This document shows, piece after piece, positions 6,113-8,040 of a stretch of 8,040 bases of DNA. The DNA lies in NCBI GenBank assembly GCA_964648215.1, contig CAZYMF010000215.1, positions 1 through 8,040 on the forward strand. The letters run 5' to 3'. The notes beneath the pieces are model-generated. The model did not search any database and was not told where the DNA came from. It was given only the letters and a program-made list of their open reading frames with translations. A program made the position numbers and the translations under genes. Position 1 is the first letter of the stretch. Each line of letters starts with the position of its first letter. The stretch is from CAZYMF01 sp964648215 (GTDB lineage Bacteria > Desulfobacterota > Binatia > HRBIN30 > JACQVA1).

Positions 6113-7663
6113 ATGAGCCTTCTCTCGCGCATCTCCGTTCGCCTGCTGGCCTTCAACATCCTGCTGGTGTTCCTCCCCGCCGCCGGCCTGCTCTATCTCG
6201 ACACCTACGAGCGCGAGCTGCTGAAGGCGCAGGAGCAGGCGATGGTGCAGCAGGGGCGCCTTTTGGCCTCGGCGCTGTCGTTGCACGAGACGATCGACCC
6301 CGACGCCGCCAAGCGCATCCTGCGCCATCTGCAGCAGCGCCACCAGGCGCGCCTGCGCGTGCTCGACGAAGCGGGGGTGTTGCTGGCGGACTCGAGCCGC
6401 ATCGGCCCGCGGGCCGAGCCGGACAGCGCGGCCGAGAGCGTTTCGCCGAGCATCCGCCAGAGCTGGCTCTACTGGCTCGGCTCGTTGCCCGTGCGTGCGT
6501 ATCGGGGAATCGCCCAACGCGGCGGCTCCGACATGGAGTCGGGCGACTTCTACTCCGGCGCGCGACAGCTTCTCGGCTCCGAGGTGATCGCCGCGCTCGC
6601 CGGCCGCTACGGGGCCACCACCCGCCTCTCGGGCGGGCAGCGATCGGTGACGCTCTACGTCGCCATCCCCATTCGCGCGCGCGGCCGGGTGATCGGGGCG
6701 GCGCTGGTGTCGCAGTCGACGTTCGCCATCCTGCAGGCGCTCGACGCCGTCCGCGTCGACGTGTTCACCGTGGTCCTCGCCTCGGTCCTGGCGGCGGCGG
6801 TGCTGAGTCTGCTGCTATCGATGACCATTGCACGGCCGCTGCGCCGACTGCGCGACGAGGCGGCGGCGCTGCTCGATCGGCGCGGGCGATTGCGGGCGGC
6901 GTTTCGCGCCTCGCGCGCACGCGACGAGATCGGCGACCTGTCGCGAGCGCTGGCCGAGCTGACGCGGCGGCTGCAGGATCACATGGCGTTCATCGAGACC
7001 TTCGCCTCCGACGTCTCGCACGAGTTCAAGAACCCGCTGGCGGCGATCCGCAGCGCCACCGAAGTGCTCTCCGACGTCGACGACCCGGAGCAGCGCCGCC
7101 GCTTCCTGCACCTCGTGCAGCGCGAGGTGGCGCGCATGGAGGGCCTGCTCGCGGGTGTGCGCGAGATCACGCGCATCGACGCCCAGCTCGAGCAGGAGGA
7201 GCGCGGCCCCGTCGATCTCGCCGCCCTGCTCGCCGGCATCGTCGAGGGCTACCGCCAGCGCAGCAATCACGGCGTCTCCTTTGAGCTCTCGCGCCCGGAG
7301 CAGCCGATTTGGATTCAGGCCTCGGCGGACCGGCTGACGCAGGTGTTCGACAACCTGCTCGACAACGCCGTCGGCTTCTCGCCCGCGAACGGCACGGTGC
7401 ACGTGACCGTAACGCTAGCCAGCGGCACGGTGAGCGCGACGGTCGAGGACAGCGGTCCCGGCGTGCCGGCGGAGCATCGCGAGCGGGTCTTCGACCGCTT
7501 CTTCAGCTATCGCCCGACCAGCGCCGAACGCAACGGCCACACCGGCCTCGGCCTGGCCATCGCCAAGGCCATCGTCGAAGGCTACGGCGGCGCCATCCGC
7601 GCCGGAAACAACGAGGAGGGGGGCGCGCGCCTCGAGGTGGAGCTGCCGGAGGCGCGGGAGTAA
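6113..7663 (+). CDS. Membrane sensor histidine kinase, ChvG-like
   Basis: This 516-residue inner-membrane kinase should phosphorylate the ChvI-like regulator encoded upstream. Two membrane segments (about 11-29 and 215-238) enclose a periplasmic sensor region of roughly 185 residues. A HAMP linker (about 238-290) follows. The dimerisation domain has phosphoacceptor H303 in SDVSHEFKNPLAAIRSA. The ATPase domain shows the N box (DNLLDNA, 413-419), G1 (DSGPGV, 446-451), F box (FDRFF, 460-464) and G2 (GHTGLGLAIAK, 475-485). FASDVSHEFKNP and RFFSYRP resemble ChvG/ExoS stimulus-sensing kinases. The ligand cannot be predicted; ChvG-type kinases of alphaproteobacteria respond to envelope and acid stress. 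The start ATG has only GAGG at 6099-6102, ten bases away. A MITE-like repeat sits between it and its partner gene. The PdsS kinases usual beside class GN sortases are, from memory, longer. Confidence 0.92.
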   Translation: MSLLSRISVRLLAFNILLVFLPAAGLLYLDTYERELLKAQEQAMVQQGRLLASALSLHETIDPDAAKRILRHLQQRHQARLRVLDEAGVLLADSSRIGPRAEPDSAAESVSPSIRQSWLYWLGSLPVRAYRGIAQRGGSDMESGDFYSGARQLLGSEVIAALAGRYGATTRLSGGQRSVTLYVAIPIRARGRVIGAALVSQSTFAILQALDAVRVDVFTVVLASVLAAAVLSLLLSMTIARPLRRLRDEAAALLDRRGRLRAAFRASRARDEIGDLSRALAELTRRLQDHMAFIETFASDVSHEFKNPLAAIRSATEVLSDVDDPEQRRRFLHLVQREVARMEGLLAGVREITRIDAQLEQEERGPVDLAALLAGIVEGYRQRSNHGVSFELSRPEQPIWIQASADRLTQVFDNLLDNAVGFSPANGTVHVTVTLASGTVSATVEDSGPGVPAEHRERVFDRFFSYRPTSAERNGHTGLGLAIAKAIVEGYGGAIRAGNNEEGGARLEVELPEARE

Positions 7664-8040
7664 GGTGGGGGCTGCGTTTCGGCGTTGCAGGATTTCGTCG
7701 ATCCTGGCCAGCACGCCGTCGAGATTCTCACGAATCTCCAGGTTGGTGAAACGAAGCACTTCGATGCCGAAGCGCTGCAAGTCGGCTGTGCGCTCCTGCT
7801 CGTACGTCATCGCCTCCGTGGTGAAGTGCGAGCCGCCATCCACCTCGATGGCGAGCTTCGAGCGCGGCGCGTAAAAGTCGGGAACGTAGGCATCGAGGCT
7901 GTACTGCCGTCGAAACGTCATGCCGAGCTGTTTGCCTCGTAGGTGTTGCCAGAGCCTTTGCGCAGTGTCCGTGGCAGTGCGGCGAAGCGCCTTGCGCTTC
8001 TCGCGCTCGCTGCCTCGGTTGAAATGCAGGGTCAGAATCA
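7415..8040 (-). CDS. DUF559 endonuclease-like protein, 5' edge at window end, abnormal 3' extension
   Basis: The frame enters from the right edge. The first codon would be xTG at 8041-8039, so the true start is probably one base outside, followed by ILTLHFNRGSEREKRKAL. The next 125 codons match a DUF559 protein: AQRLWQHLRGKQLG, then FRRQYSLDAYVPDFYAPR, KLAIEVDGGSHF and VLRFTNLEI. The acidic residues of PDFY and of IEVDG correspond to the PD-(D/E)xK/Vsr-like nuclease core. The cellular function of this family is unclear, although relatives resemble mismatch or restriction endonucleases. The domain ends at about 7664, where such proteins normally stop. Here the frame continues 82 more codons to TAG 7417-7415, wholly antisense to the kinase gene. 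That tail is low-complexity and probably not a native domain. An internal ATG at 7921 would remove the conserved N-terminal helix and is not preferred. Confidence 0.8.
   Translation of the reverse strand, partial: ILTLHFNRGSEREKRKALRRTATDTAQRLWQHLRGKQLGMTFRRQYSLDAYVPDFYAPRSKLAIEVDGGSHFTTEAMTYEQERTADLQRFGIEVLRFTNLEIRENLDGVLARIDEILQRRNAAPTLLPRLRQLHLEARAPLLVVSGADGAAVAFDDGLGDGQAEAGVAVAFGAGRAIAEEAVEDPLAMLRRHAGTAVLDRRAHRAAG

Overview
The window comes from a high-GC Gram-negative bacterium, most likely Pseudomonadota in the broad sense or a former 'delta' lineage. The evidence is a class GN sortase paired with a VIT/VWA substrate (an arrangement known from Gram-negative proteobacteria), a ChvG/ChvI-type two-component system, and short dispersed repeats typical of environmental Gram-negative genomes. 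The sequence does not allow a finer assignment.

Left part (1-2155): two divergent glycosyltransferase genes start 56 bp apart. A GT2 enzyme runs off the left edge on the minus strand, and a complete GT4-like enzyme lies on the plus strand. They look like the margin of a surface polysaccharide or glycan locus. An 88-bp convergent gap (2156-2243) follows, in which I see no convincing terminator.

Centre (2244-5029, minus strand): a two-gene operon. The upstream gene encodes a 720-residue secreted protein with a signal peptide, a VIT domain, a VWA domain with a complete MIDAS, and a C-terminal LPQTA plus hydrophobic sorting signal. Its stop overlaps the start of the class GN sortase by 19 bp. 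This is the enzyme/substrate pair of the proteobacterial dedicated sortase system. A REP-like GC-rich repeat is embedded in the 3' end of the substrate gene and lengthens its C-terminus beyond the normal end of a sorting signal.

Divergent control region (5030-5204): it holds a 16-bp perfect palindrome in the substrate leader. On the other side it holds a TGTGGC-N5-TGTGGC direct repeat with the 11-bp period of OmpR/PhoB-family sites, followed by a TACAAT -10-like hexamer in front of the regulator gene.

Right part (5205-7663, plus strand): a ChvI-like response regulator and a ChvG-like membrane histidine kinase, separated by a 143-bp MITE-like repeat with 12-bp perfect terminal inverted repeats. 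The divergent layout suggests that this pair senses the envelope and controls the sortase operon and perhaps itself. The usual fifth member of such loci, an OmpA-like PdsO protein, is not in the window.

Right edge (7415-8040, minus strand): a DUF559 endonuclease-like gene converges on the kinase. Its frame lacks a stop at the end of its domain and continues for 82 codons antisense to the kinase 3' end.
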